Assembly: GCA_037447655.1 (NCBI GenBank)
Contig: JBBHKE010003104.1
Coordinates: forward strand, 380,107 to 444,106
Origin: Zygnema cylindricum
Lineage: Eukaryota; Streptophyta; Zygnematophyceae; Zygnematales; Zygnemataceae
Direction: 5' to 3'
DNA: 64,000 nucleotides
The notes beneath the pieces are model-generated. The model ran no database searches. It had not been told where the DNA came from and saw only the letters and a program-made list of their open reading frames with translations. Within the stretch, counting starts at the first letter, position 1, and each line of letters opens with the position of its first letter. Made by a program: the position numbers and the translations under genes. Of this stretch, positions 22,669 to 33,852 are shown piece after piece.

Positions 22669-24303
22669 ATGGCTCCTCAAAAGCGGTGGGCATCTCGATC
22701 CCCATCTCCCTCTTCTTTCGATCACGTGCGGCCTCGATTAGGCGCCTCAATTGAGCGCCCTACCCCTCACTTTCCGAATCCCAAGGGTGAATCTCTCTCT
22801 CATTTGCAATCCCTTCAATTAGGTTATTTGCCAACCTTGCACGCGCAACCTCAACCTCCTATAACCGTGTTCGACTCCACGAACTTAACCATGCCTGTCC
22901 ACCCACAACCCACACCCACTGTTAACCCTATTCCATCCCCTTCTGTATAACTTCCTCATTCACTTCCGCATACTAGCCTTTATCGTCCTCCTCATCGTCG
23001 CGAACAATCACACCTTCAACTCTCTACCTCTCTTTAACGGCTATCTCCATCACGACTCCCAACTTCTCTTGGTGGTTCATTGGTATCGGATGTGGGTCCA
23101 TCAAGCCAAACATCACATCCTCCATCTTTGACCCCTTTATCCCCGACCCCTCTAGTTTTAGAGACAACATCAACTCGCGTACCCAGCGCGAAGCCTTCTC
23201 GAGTTCCATGTCCTGTGTGTGGCAAGTTGTACGGCGCAAGAGCAGGTGTCTCAAGACATTTGAAAGCTTGTCCGAAGACCAAGGCTAACATTCCTCCATG
23301 TTACCCTAAACATCCTACACACCCTCATGTTTGTCGTCAACCATCTCCGTCTGATTGGTAGTTTATTCAGCACCTTGATGTTCTTGGGTGCTATCACTTG
23401 GGCTAACCGCGACCCCCTCCGTACACCCGTATTCCCCATCATCTTTGAGAACTTATCCAAGCATCTTTGCGTATTTCTTTGGATTTATTCGCTAATGATG
23501 TTTCAAATGAAGCTGCATGTCATCTCCTATTCATGTTTCAGCTTTAGGTTCTAATTTTGCCACCCCGAGGGGAAGCTAGTGGAGCTCGTGAGACTCGGGC
23601 TGGATGTTAGCATTTTTTGCGTGGCGATTAGGAGTCTTTTCAACAAGAGCACACAGATCGAGTTATTGGCATTTTTGTCTCACCTCTTCGTCGTCGCGCC
23701 CCATTACCAAGTTCTACCGCGAGACTCAGCGAGCTGTCCTCCTTGGTCGTTTAAGTGAACTTTCTCAGGCTGCGAGCTCTTCGGCCTTTCACACCCTCTC
23801 CATCTTTAGAGGCAATTGTTAATTCGTTACGTTTGTTGCATCCTCCTGCACCTGATGATATCCTCTTATTTATTAAAGGGCATGATCCTCTTGAATCCTT
23901 TAATTTGGATGGTGAAGCATTTACCAAGGCCCTCGTCAAGTCCCCGCACCTTTTGGTAGGAGGTTCCTCTGGGATGGTTTTGCAATTTTGTGTCCTCCAT
24001 TGGACTACAGAATTTAGGAAGCCTCTAGATAGTTCTACCGCGAGACTGCACGGAGCTGTCCTCCTTGGTTGTTCAAGTGAATTTTCTCAGTCTACGCGAG
24101 CTCTTCGGCCTTTCACACCCTCTCCATCTTTAGAGGCAACCGTTGACGCGTTACGTTTGTTGCATCCTCGACACCTGATGACATCCTCTCATGTGTTGAA
24201 GGGCATGATCCTCTTGAATCCTTTAATTTGGATCGTGAAGCATTTACCAAGGCCCTCGTCAAGTCCCCGCACCTTTTGGTAGGAGGTCCCTCAGGGATGG
24301 TTT
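22669..24303 (+). pseudogene. Decayed non-LTR retrotransposon ORF (zinc finger, start of RT region)
   Basis: The frame opens MAPQKRWASRSPSPSS, a basic Ser/Pro-rich start almost the same as the one at 59637. Further on (about 23206-23280) is a zinc-finger-like block, CPVCGKLYGARAGVSRHLKAC. After several frame breaks, 23755-24303 encodes a segment (LHPPAPDDI, GHDPLESFNLDGEAFTKAL, then a Gly/Ser-rich turn) like the region just before the reverse transcriptase of some plant-lineage non-LTR elements. The conserved polymerase core is not present: the sequence ends at the LTR of Copia C. The clade assignment is tentative. Confidence 0.5.
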
Positions 24304-24354
24304 TGCAATTCTGTGTCCTCCACCGGACTACAGAATTCGGGAAGCCTTTAGATA
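23712..24354 (+). repeat. 321-bp tandem duplication across a retroelement/LTR junction
   Basis: Units 23712-24032 and 24033-24354 both begin TTCTACCGCGAGACT. Each contains the end of the non-LTR segment and then the first ~50 bp of a Copia C-type LTR (from TGCAATT at about 23982 and at 24304). The duplication therefore happened after the LTR had inserted. The units differ by scattered substitutions and small indels. Confidence 0.75.
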
Positions 24355-25308
24355 GTTGTTAACTAACCCATTTTCAATGGCAACCACTGTTGCCCAAGCA
24401 AACAAGTTGACAATCTGACTACATCCCTGTGCAGCTTGGACTCCTCCAGTCCGTATGAAAAAGAATCTCTAAAAACGCCCAATCAGACGATAAGTTATAA
24501 GGTGGCAAAGATGCCAAGTTTAAACAAACTCTCAAAAGGAGAGAGGTCACAACCTACCAAATTCACTAAGTCCTAAACCCCTCTCACAACCTCTATCTAT
24601 TGACGTAAGAACCAATCAAATAACTGTAGGGGTATAGAAAGGTAGTATGGCCGATGTACTTTCCGTACGGCCTGTGTACGGCAAGGCCATTGGGTGGACG
24701 CGTGTCCACTTTTAACTCGTCCTTATGTTCCCCATAATTCTTGCGACCAAATGTTATCCCTCCACGTGGCGCCACATCATGCCACGTCCATAAACGCCAA
24801 AGTGCCCATTTCGCAATCTCGGCAGTGATATACGTCGTCGGATTATTTCCGAGATTAAATGTCGGCCGTCGAAACAAATGTCCGATTCATTTTTTTCGTG
24901 CGAGATAATGTTCGCACTATATAACGCTTGGTTTTGTGGGTTTTCGTTTGTCATTCCGTTAATTGAATTCATGGTCTTAACACTGTTTAAATATTTATCA
25001 AACCTAATGTATCCTAACGGACTTCTACGACAGATTGGATAGAGGTAACGGCTACGCCGCGCTCTGCCTGTCAGAGGTTCGATCCTGCCGGACTCAACCT
25101 TTTGTTGAGAGTGACATAAGTCACTCTTTAGTCCTGTCTGCTGAGCTAGAACAACCATGGCTCATCCACCTTCTCTATCCCTTAATGACTTCAACAAGTA
25201 TCGGGGGTAGAGAGAGGAGGTTGAGGCAGGCTGTTTGCCTTTTTCTTTTCCTATTTGTACTGAACTATATAGACCTAGAAAATATCATAAAAATCAATAA
25301 TTTCAACA
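24304..25308 (-). mobile_element. 3' LTR of Copia C
   Basis: It is 1005 bp. It starts TGTTGAAATTATTG on the minus strand after the polypurine tract and ends AGAATTGCA. A tRNA-like cassette lies at about 25022-25103 (plus), with GTTCGATCC as B box. ACGTGG motifs cluster near 24763-24786. Confidence 0.85.
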
Positions 25309-25321
25309 CTCCCCTTATTTT

Positions 25322-28300
25322 CTAGTCTAGCTTCAACTTTAGTCCACACTTTTCTCTACAATATTTTAACTTGGGAGAAGGCACTGGTTTAGTCATCATA
25401 TCAGCCACCATTTCCTCATCTAATTTATATACAAGATTCACAATCTTATTCTCAACTTTTTCTCTCACAAAACTCAACCTTATGTCCATATGGTTAGCTT
25501 TGAAATGATGTTTAGGATTAGCTGCAATTGCAATGGCAGCTTGATTATCACAAAACACTTCATGCACCCCTTTCTTCATATACCCATGTTCTTGTAACAA
25601 AGACTATATCCACATCAACTCTATCACAGCAAAACAAGAGGCCATGTACTAAGCCTCAATAATAGATTGAGAAACCACCTTTTTTTGCTAACTGCTCCAA
25701 TAACAAGCACCTTCCCCCACATACAACACATACCCAGAAGTGCATCTTCTCATAGGTGCGTCCCCATAACTGGCATCACTCCAAGTTGTGATGTCAATGT
25801 GCTCCCCTCTCAAATGCAACCATAACTCTCTGGTTCCCACCAGATATCTCAAGACTCTCTTGGCTGCCTCCCAATATCTCTTCCTAGGATCATTAAGACT
25901 CCTACTGAGTACTCCAACTGCTGCCGCTATGTCAAGCTTGGTAGAATGCATAAAATAGATCAAACTTCCTACGACTTGTCTATAAGGGATAGACTTCATA
26001 AACTCTCTCTCCACTAGACTCATTTGATCATCTAAGATTATCACTCCTCTTTTTACACTCCCATCACTTACTTTTTTCAAGTCTATGGGAGTGGTATTAC
26101 TGTTAGCCTTTTCTATCTGGAATTTCTCAAGCATATTACCTATTGCTTCTTTCTGTGTGAGTCTAATGATCCTTTCCCCCCTATCTCTTTACATTTGAAT
26201 TCCCAAAATATATCTTGCCTCCCCTAAATCTTTCATGTCAAATCTGCTTCTAAGATCTTTCTTTAACTTATTGATATTTTCCAAAGACTTACTTAACACC
26301 AGTAGATCATCCACACAAATTGCATTTAAGATCACACCATCCTCATCTCCAAACATAAAGATAGAATGGTCTGAGCTGATCCGGATATATCCTTGACCAG
26401 TGAGAAACTCATCTATTTTTTTATTCCACCGTCGGGGAGCCTGCTTAAGTCCGTATAAGGACTTTATGAGTCTGCAGACTTTGCTCTCTTCCCTAGCCTC
26501 CACAAACCCCTCTGGTTGCCGCATGGAGATTTCTTCCTCTAACTCACCATTGAGGAAGGCGGTCTTAACAACCATTTGATGGATTTCCATGTCTTGCGCT
26601 GTTGATAGACTGAGGAGAATCCTTATTGATGGGAAACAAACAACTGGAGCAAATGTCTTCTCATATTCAATCCCCTCCTTTTGGGTGAACCCCATTGCTA
26701 CCAACCGAGCCTTATATCTTTCAATGGTATTATGTGGGTTCAGTTTTAGCTTAAATACCCATTTACGGCCTATAGGTTTTCTATCTGGAGGATAATCTGT
26801 TTGCTCCCAAGTATTTGCTTCGATGATTGAAACAATCTCATCATTTATGGCTCTAATCCATCTATCATTTTTTGGGCTATTTACTGCCTCCAAGTATGAC
26901 TGAGGCTCATCAAGATGAGATATCTTAGTTACATTGTGAGCAACCTCTTTCTCTTGTATCTTTTTGCCGCTCCTTCTCCCCCCTTCAAACTTTGACACTA
27001 GAATAGAGGGAAGTCTTGGGTTTCTCCTTACTATCTCATTCCCTCCCCTATCCATGGAAGATGATTCTGGTTCCTCCTCTTCTGTCTCCTCAAAGTCCAT
27101 AGGAATATGTGAGGTATGTGGTAACTCTCCTCTATCTGAGATCTCCCGTGAATCTACAATCACTATCTCGCTCATGTCTTTTTCGATAAAAATAGAGTTC
27201 TCCACACTTTCAGACTCAAACGTGATTCTTATCTTCTTAGTATATTTGAAGGGGTCAATTGACTTTCCTTCATCCATGACAACTAGGTGTTTGCCCTGAA
27301 TGATATCTTGCTTTGCTAAGTCCTAGACTCTATATCCCTTGACATCCTCATCATATCCCACAAAATATCTAGGTTTTCCCTTAGCATCAAGTTTCCAGTT
27401 TTTCTTATCCGTATCTAGACTGTAAACTTGGTTACCCAATACTTTAAGGTGAGAGATATGTGTTTTCCTTCTGACCCATCTCTCATAAGGTGTCATACCT
27501 TTGACTCCTATGGTAAGGACTCTATTCTTAATGTAGTTGGCATAGTTCATGGCTTCTGCCCAAAATCTCTTTCCTATTTTCTTGTCAGCCAACATACTGC
27601 ATACACTATCTCCTATTGTTCGTTTTAACCTCTCAGCTATCCCATTTTGTTATGGATTATGTGGTACTGTTTTTCTGGTGCTGAACTCCCTCATCTCTCA
27701 AGTATTCCTCAAACTGGTTAGAGGTATATTCTCCCCCTTATCAGTCTTTATTCTCTTAATGGGGGTTCCATGGAGCTTCTCACTCCAAGCTTTATATTAT
27801 TTGAACTAAGTTGGTGTTTCAGACTTTGTTTTTAGAAAGTAAACTCTAGAGTACCTAGACCAGTCATCACTAATTGTCAAGATATACCTTTTCCCTCCAA
27901 CTGAAGGTACCTTTACTAGTCCCCAGATATCTATGTGGATTAAATCTAGTACCTTTTCCCCTCTATATGTGGCGGCTTTAGGGAAAAGAAGTCTGTGAGC
28001 CTTACCTTGGCCACAGCCACTACAATCATCCACCATTTTATCATCACTGAACTGAATGCCTTCTAATACACCAAGCTTCTTCATTTCCCTCAACCTATCA
28101 AAGTGCACATGCCCCAACCGCTTATGCCATATCATCAACTTTGGGACAGCAACATCATAAGCATTTTTCTTTTTATTACTCAGGTTAAGCCTAAACATTC
28201 ATTCGCTACCTTTATCTGCAGTGAAGTAAACTTCATCCCCATACTTAGCTGTAAAGACTCCATTTCTAGTGAAGGTATCAAACTCTTTCTCATATAACAC

Positions 28301-28390
28301 AGATGTAGAGACAAGATTTTTACTCAACTGAGGAATATAGAGCACATCTGAGAAAGTGAGTATAGAAGTCTTACCCTCCATTAAGACTTT
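25322..28390 (-). pseudogene. Copia C pol remnant (integrase, RT, RNase H)
   Basis: The remnant is collinear with Copia B from the protease-integrase linker to the end. Open pieces lie at 28199-28390, 27806-28198 (integrase zinc region with the CSGC-like motif as CSGCGQGK), 27323-27595, 26189-27277 (acidic linker and RT), 25688-26134 (RT thumb and start of RNase H) and 25322-25600 (RNase H end with DNQAAI). Frameshifts and stops separate them. The RT active site reads CVDDLLVLS instead of YVDD. The piece is cut from its gag by the solo LTR at 28391-29696. Confidence 0.85.
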
Positions 28391-29696
28391 TGAAATTCTA
28401 TGGGCTCCATTGCCATACAGAATTTGCAAGTCCAAAGGAAGCTAATCTAGATAGTGCCGACTCCAACTTGATATTAACCCAAATGACTGACCCCTTGACA
28501 ATCAGAACCCCAATATAGCTTCACCCTTGTGAAATAACACTTTCTGTGTGCTCAGTTCCACCACAGAATGCAACGTTAGAATATGAGATTTGGACACATT
28601 CACCCACTTTGACTTTCCCTAAGAAATGGAGCCGCCCAGGCAGGCAAAGACTCTGACCGACTACACCCTTGTGTAGCCTTGACTTCCCTGAGTCCGCAGC
28701 AAAAAGAATCACTGAAATTGGTGAACTGAGTTGATAGTTATGGCTAGCCAAAATTTGCCATTTATACAAGGTGCTCTCTGGGAGAGGCAGCTACCTACCC
28801 GAAATATTCTAAGTCCTAAATCCATCTCTAAACCCTCTATTTCTGAGGTACGGACCAATCATATTACTGTATAGTATATAAAGGTACAGGTACCGCTGTA
28901 CCTTTTGTACGGCCATCGTACAACATGGCTAAATAGTCAACACATGTCCTATCCCGATTCGCTCTTATAATCCCCCGAATTCCTGCTTCCAAATCTTATC
29001 TCTCCACGTGGGGCCAGGTCATGCCACGTCAAAAAAAAGGTATCGTATAGGAAATTACACGTGCCGGAGTACTTTCTGTACGAAGAGTACGATATTGCCA
29101 TAATGTGACATTGTCACATCCGGATTTATTGTGTTCCGTTCCGTAGATTTCGCAGCCTATAAGATATCGCCACGTGTCATTCGGAGTGGGGACGTCCGCA
29201 AACCGCCAAATTATACTTTCGCGTAGCCGGCGCTAATCACGGCCGTCCGATTTATTTTGGCATTTCAAACGGACAGTCGAAACAAATGTCCGTACTATTT
29301 GTTTCGTCCGCTACTAAAAGTACAACTGTTTCTATGCCCTATATACGGTAAGCAAGTTAAATGGAATACCCTGCCTATAACTATTTAGATATTTATCAAA
29401 CCCAATACGTCCTAACACTAGTCCTAGACTAAATGGACAAAGCTAATGGTTACGGGATGTTTGACGAACGGTAGGTACTAGGATCAATTCCTGGGTCCGT
29501 CAATTACCTTTTTAGTAGATATACCTATTGTCTATTCCTGTCTCTTTGAAGAGCTTAGGCAGCCATGGCTCTAGCTCCCTCTCCAGCGTTCATTGACTAC
29601 AACAAGTGTGGGGGCTTGGAGAAGGAGGTTACAGGCAGACTGCCTCTACTACTTTTCTATCCTAAAACAGACCTAGAAAATACATAAATATCAACA
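28391..29696 (-). mobile_element. Solo LTR (long subfamily) inside Copia C
   Basis: It is 1306 bp, TGTTGATATTT to GAATTTCA on the minus strand, with ACTTT duplicated at 28386-28390 and 29697-29701. The coding sequence of Copia C resumes exactly across it. The tRNA-like cassette is at about 29421-29503 (plus). U3 holds a doubled GTAC/ACGTGG block (28895-29000 and 29030-29180), as in the solo LTR at 18547. Confidence 0.92.
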
Positions 29697-29701
29697 ACTT
29701 T

Positions 29702-30963
29702 CAAATCTACTGATCCCACTAGATCTGTAGTAACCACTCTCCCATCCCCATCCATCCCCATACTTTATTTCTACAGTAGGGATTTTCCTTAGCTTAGTGA
29801 AGAGGTCCTTATCACGACACATATGCATGGATGCACCTGAGTCGATGATCCATTGTTCTTATAGAGCTTCCCGAATTGCTCCAAGGGCACACTTGTGTCT
29901 TTGAGGGATCTGCTTCTCCTCCATACTCTCGCTAAGAAGAAGCTCTCCATCCTCCTCAGAGGACTCGTCCTCGGTTTCTCCTGTCACTTTTGTTACCACA
30001 GGTGCCTTTTCCTTCCCTCCGAAAGAACCCCCTCCACGATTCTCTTAGATCCTCAGATCCGACAGGTTGACACAATCCGCGATAAAGTGTCCCGATTTTT
30101 GCAAAAATGACAAAGGCCCTTTGGGGGCCTCGGTCCTCTAACCTGAACTCTTTCTCCTTTGTATGGCTTTTTCGGTTCCTCTGTCCACCTGTCCCCTCTG
30201 GCGGCTAGAGCTTGAATGCTCTTTTCTCCTCTCCTGATCTGAATCGTATTCTCTTGCACAAGTATCATGCGGACCACTGTATTCCACTTCCATGAACTAT
30301 CAGTCATTTCTTGTAATCGGTACACTATGTTCTCATACTCGTCGGGTAACTTCATGATGAGAGTGTTAACTTTCATTTTCATTGTACCTGCCCATGAAGC
30401 ACTCTGTATCTCCATATAAAAACAAGAAAGATCATTACAGTAGTCTAACATCTTTCCCTCTTTGTTAGTATAATTTCCCAACTTTTTCTTTGCCAACTGG
30501 AGCTGCTGAATCATACCAGCTCTATAGATCTCTATCAAACTCACCCACAACTCCTAGGCCTTGTAAACGTGAAGATGGGGAGTTGCCAAAGCTTGAGTGA
30601 GGTGTCTCAGAATGAAGTTCTTGGTCGCGATGTTGGTGTCTTCCCCCATTTGAGTGTCGGTCTCCACGGTCTTCACGATAGCCGCTCCGGGTGTTGTGGG
30701 AATAGGAGCAATAGGAGTAAGAGGTGTCTCCTTTTCTTTCCCCTTTTCGGACACACTGCTGTCCCCATCATCTGCCTGCTGATGTTGCTATAGAAAACCT
30801 TATTCCACCAAACCTTGATGGGGTTCCTTGAGGTGTACGTTTCACTTCTCCACTAACAATACCCCAGTATCGTTTTTCACACAAAGCCCTTGTCATCATG
30901 GCTTCCCAATAGATAAACCCTGATCCATTGAAGATGGGCACCCTAGAGTGTGGGCCTATAACC
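29702..30963 (-). pseudogene. Copia C gag and protease remnant
   Basis: It contains the gag opening conserved in A and B (HSRVPIFNGSGFIYWEAM), the UBN2-like region (30053-30550 open), a zinc knuckle broken by a frameshift after CHFCKN, and the protease block with an intact DSGASMHMC. Both candidate start codons are mutated to ATA (LTR start and primer-site start). It ends at the target duplication of the solo LTR. Confidence 0.8.
30951..30963 (-). other. Primer-binding site of Copia C, anticodon-arm type
   Basis: GGTTATAGGCCCA directly follows the LTR; it differs from Copia A by one G-to-A change. The change also destroys the in-frame ATG of the primer site. Confidence 0.65.
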
Positions 30964-31967
30964 TGCAATTTTGTGTCCTCTATTAGACTACAAAATTTTG
31001 GAAGCCTCAAGATAGTTTATAACTAACCCACTTTCAATGGCAACCACTGCTGCCCAAGCAAACAAGTTGACAATTTGACTGCACCCCTATGCAACCTGGA
31101 CTCCTTTGACTCCGTAGGAAAAAAAATCTTTGAAAACGCCCAACTAGGCGATTGGTTATAGGGTGGCAAAGATGCCAATAATACAAACTCTCAAAGAGAG
31201 AGAAGACCATCTACCAGATTTTTCTAAGTCCTAGCTCCCTCTCACAACCCCTATCTATTGATTGTACGAATTAATCAGAACAATGTACAATACAAGAAAG
31301 TATTATTGCCGATGTACTTTTTGTATGACCTTTGTCCGACAAGGCCATTAAACAAGCGTGTGTCAACTTTTCACTCGTCCGTACATTCCTCGGAATTCCC
31401 GTGACCGAATGTTATATCTCCACGTGGCGCCAGGTCATGCCACGTCACAAATTGCAAAGTGACCATTCCAAGATCTCGGCGATGATGTGCGCCGTTGGAT
31501 AGAATTTAGTATTTGATCTCAACAGTCGAAACAAATGCCTGATTCATTTGTTTCGTGCATAATCATATTCGTACTGTATTTAACTCGTTCTTTGTATCTA
31601 TGTTTGTATTTTCGTTAATCGAAATATCTACCGTAATACTGTTTAAATATTTATCAAACCCTATACACTCTAGCAAACTTCTACGACAGACTGGTTAGAG
31701 CGAACGGCTACACCATGCTTTACTAGTCGGAGGTTCGAGTCTTGCCGGACTCAACCTTTTGTTGAGAGTAACTTAGGTCACTCTTGTACTGCATAGGTGG
31801 AGCTGAGGCAGCCATGGCTCCACTGCTCTCTCTCTCCTTTAATGACTACAACAAGTATGGGGGATACAGAGAGATAGGTGGAGGCTGACTGCTTTCGCTC
31901 TCTTTTCTATTTTTATATTTAGACTTAGAAAATACTTATATTAAATCCTTTTTAGTTATTTTCAACA
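30964..31967 (-). mobile_element. 5' LTR of Copia C
   Basis: It is 1004 bp from TGTTGAAAATAAC to AAAATTGCA on the minus strand. The tRNA-like cassette is at about 31679-31758 (plus), the best tRNA match in the window: TGGTTAGAGCG as A box and GGTTCGAGTC as B box. ACGTGG motifs lie near 31421-31446. Confidence 0.85.
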
Positions 31968-32039
31968 CAAGTCAAGTGAGAAAAGTAGAAAAAACAAAAT
32001 CGGGAAACCATGGTGTAAAGTTATTGAATCAGTGACGTC

Positions 32040-32670
32040 GACTTGTCACAAGTGAGCATGATGTCACAATGTCACCAAACCCTAACATCTACAATTTCAA
32101 AAAAATCTAGACGTCTACCACTGTCACTGTTTTTGTTTGCATCACCCCCTAATCGACAAAAGTTTCGTAGTCGGCTTCAATCGTCACAAGTTGTACCCAC
32201 GTCTACAACCGTCACATTTCAAAGTTCTGATTTTATTTTCGCCCATAGGGACGCTATTCAACGTAGTACGTAGAATCCTTATTACAGTCCAAAATACTTT
32301 ATCAAAGTACCGATTGCATGGGGACCTACCCTAAGGGTGTTTGCTCATGTAACCGAAACTTTGAAATGACACTTTGGATTTTAGCGCAGATTTTACGGTG
32401 TACTTTTCAAAGTGTTCCTTTTGTCAAGCGCTACTTGTGCCATCATTACTTCAAATATGTGACAGTTGTAGTCGTCTACAAAATGTGGGACACCCAACGA
32501 TAGTACGAAGCGAAATGTAGACGACTACGAAACTTCCTAAAATTAATGACATCTACAAAAACGGCGACGGTTGTAGACGTCAATTTTTTGTGACATTGTA
32601 GATGTTTAGGGTTTTGTGACATTGCGAAGTCATGCTACTTTGTGATGTCATCAACATGTAATCTTTCCGC
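32040..32670. mobile_element. Inverted-repeat element with GTAGACGTC motifs
   Basis: The left arm (32062-32150, with CAAACCCTAACATCTACA and CTAGACGTCTACC) and the right arm (32555-32650, with GTTGTAGACGTC and ATGTTTAGGGTTTTGTGAC) are long imperfect inverted repeats of about 100 bp. No transposase frame is seen between them. The right arm and about 200 bp beyond it match 62440-62720. Confidence 0.6.
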
Positions 32671-32850
32671 CATGGCTTCTCAATTTTTTTTTTTCCTTTT
32701 ATAATTTGATATGCCATCAAAAATATCTGAACTAAGACAAAAAACATTCAAAAAAAAAAAGGAAAAAATATTATCTTTCAGTTGATACTATTATTGCTAC
32801 ATTTCATTAGAGATGATAGAAACAAGAGCGGTCGAATGAGAAAGATTGGG
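32560..32850. repeat. Repeat shared with 62440-62720
   Basis: Shared landmarks in the same order and orientation are GCGACGGTTGTAGACGTC, ATGTTTAGGGTTT, CTTTCCGCCATGG, then GATACTATTATTG / GATACCATTATTG. The shared part extends past the inverted repeat, so the mobile unit is larger than the palindrome alone. Confidence 0.6.
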
Positions 32851-33544
32851 AGAGATGATGACATCGTAAACTTTTGCAAAGGAACCATGAATGAAAGTGG
32901 AGGTCCAAGATCCCAACAATTTTTTTTTCCGTACATACTTGTCATTTTTGTATGTACATGGGTGTATCGAGCAGTGAAAAAAATAGCGTGTACTCTCTCT
33001 CGCTCAAAAAATTTCGAAGAAGTTTCAAGCGTGTAATATCGGCTTTCTATTCGTCGATAGGGTGTTATTTTGGTTAAAAGCAGGTTGCGATTTGAATCCA
33101 GTAGAAGTGTGAAGATGAGCTAGCATGACGTGGAAGTGGGTCGCCATGATAATAACGCCAAATTGACGTACCATCCAAGTTCCAAGATGATGCAAAATGT
33201 ACTTTGGTTTTTGCCCATTTTTCGTACGGCCTAAGTTATTCTCGTTGCAAGTCCATTTTTTTGTGAAAACGACGGGAAAAAACCCTTACTTGAACACATG
33301 GGCACACACCCTAAGACACGTTATTGTGTGTCCACATGTCAAAAAAACATATGCTACATTCGTACAATTGACACAATTTAACTTTGATTTCCTTCTTAAT
33401 TTTGTTTTCCTTTGTTTTTTTTTTCGTGGGAATAGGCTGATATCTTAGGATCCTCCGTACCCATATGTCCGATTGTAGATCTGACGGTTGCGATCGAAAG
33501 CTAAGATTCTCATCAAAAAATAAAGCTTCCGATTGGCGGTCTCA

Positions 33545-33629
33545 AAATGAAAGTCGGACAAGTGTGTATGCAAAAAAGATGTTTTGGGTGGCGAAAAAAT
33601 TATTAACTATAATAGTGATTCAAGGTGTA
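33545..33629. mobile_element. Right end of a TACACCG-family MITE
   Basis: The segment GGACAAGTGTGTATG, AAAAAAGATGTTTT, GTGGCGAAAAA and terminal CAAGGTGTA matches the right half of the MITE at 46586-46805. It ends exactly at the first recognisable codon of the glycerol kinase exon. The left half is not clearly identifiable. Confidence 0.55.
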
Positions 33630-33852
33630 GTCCGCCCCGCATACATCGAAACTACTGTACGGCTTTGGGAGCCGCATTTGCCGCCGGATTGGCCGTGGGA
33701 CTTAGGACAGAAACTCAAATATTTGAAAGACTTTTTAGTGTGGCCAAACAGACCGATATACACCCAAAATCGAAGAAAAACAGAGAGAGAAACGCGTCGC
33801 TTCTTGGTCGAAAGCTGTGGAGCGTTCTTTCGACCTCGCCGATTTGGAGTGA
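33630..33852 (+). pseudogene. Glycerol kinase, C-terminal exon remnant
   Basis: The translation matches the C-terminus of FGGY-family glycerol kinases, the enzymes that phosphorylate glycerol with ATP. VRPAYIETT comes first, then after a 5-base disruption TALGAAFAAGLAVGLRTE and TQIFE. After a one-base frameshift near 33773 it continues SWSKAVERSFDLADLE and stops at 33850-33852. The extra bases (TGTAC near 33655) and the missing A break the frame twice. A MITE end abuts the exon at 33629, and no upstream glycerol kinase exons are visible. The exon is therefore most likely a dead fragment. Confidence 0.75.

Larger units (their letters stand above)
24304..31967 (-). mobile_element. Copia element C (minus), interrupted by a solo LTR
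   Basis: LTRs lie at 30964-31967 (5') and 24304-25308 (3'). The primer site is 30963-30951, the gag-protease part 30963-29702, a solo LTR 28391-29696, and the rest of pol 28390-25322. The coding frame carries many stops and frameshifts, more than in A or B. The flanks GGTTT and CAAGT do not form a target duplication, so one side has been rearranged, consistent with the tandem duplication on the left flank. Confidence 0.85.

Noticed and set aside
24299-31972. Target duplication for Copia C
   Set aside because: GGTTT and CAAGT do not match; the left flank was rearranged by a tandem duplication.
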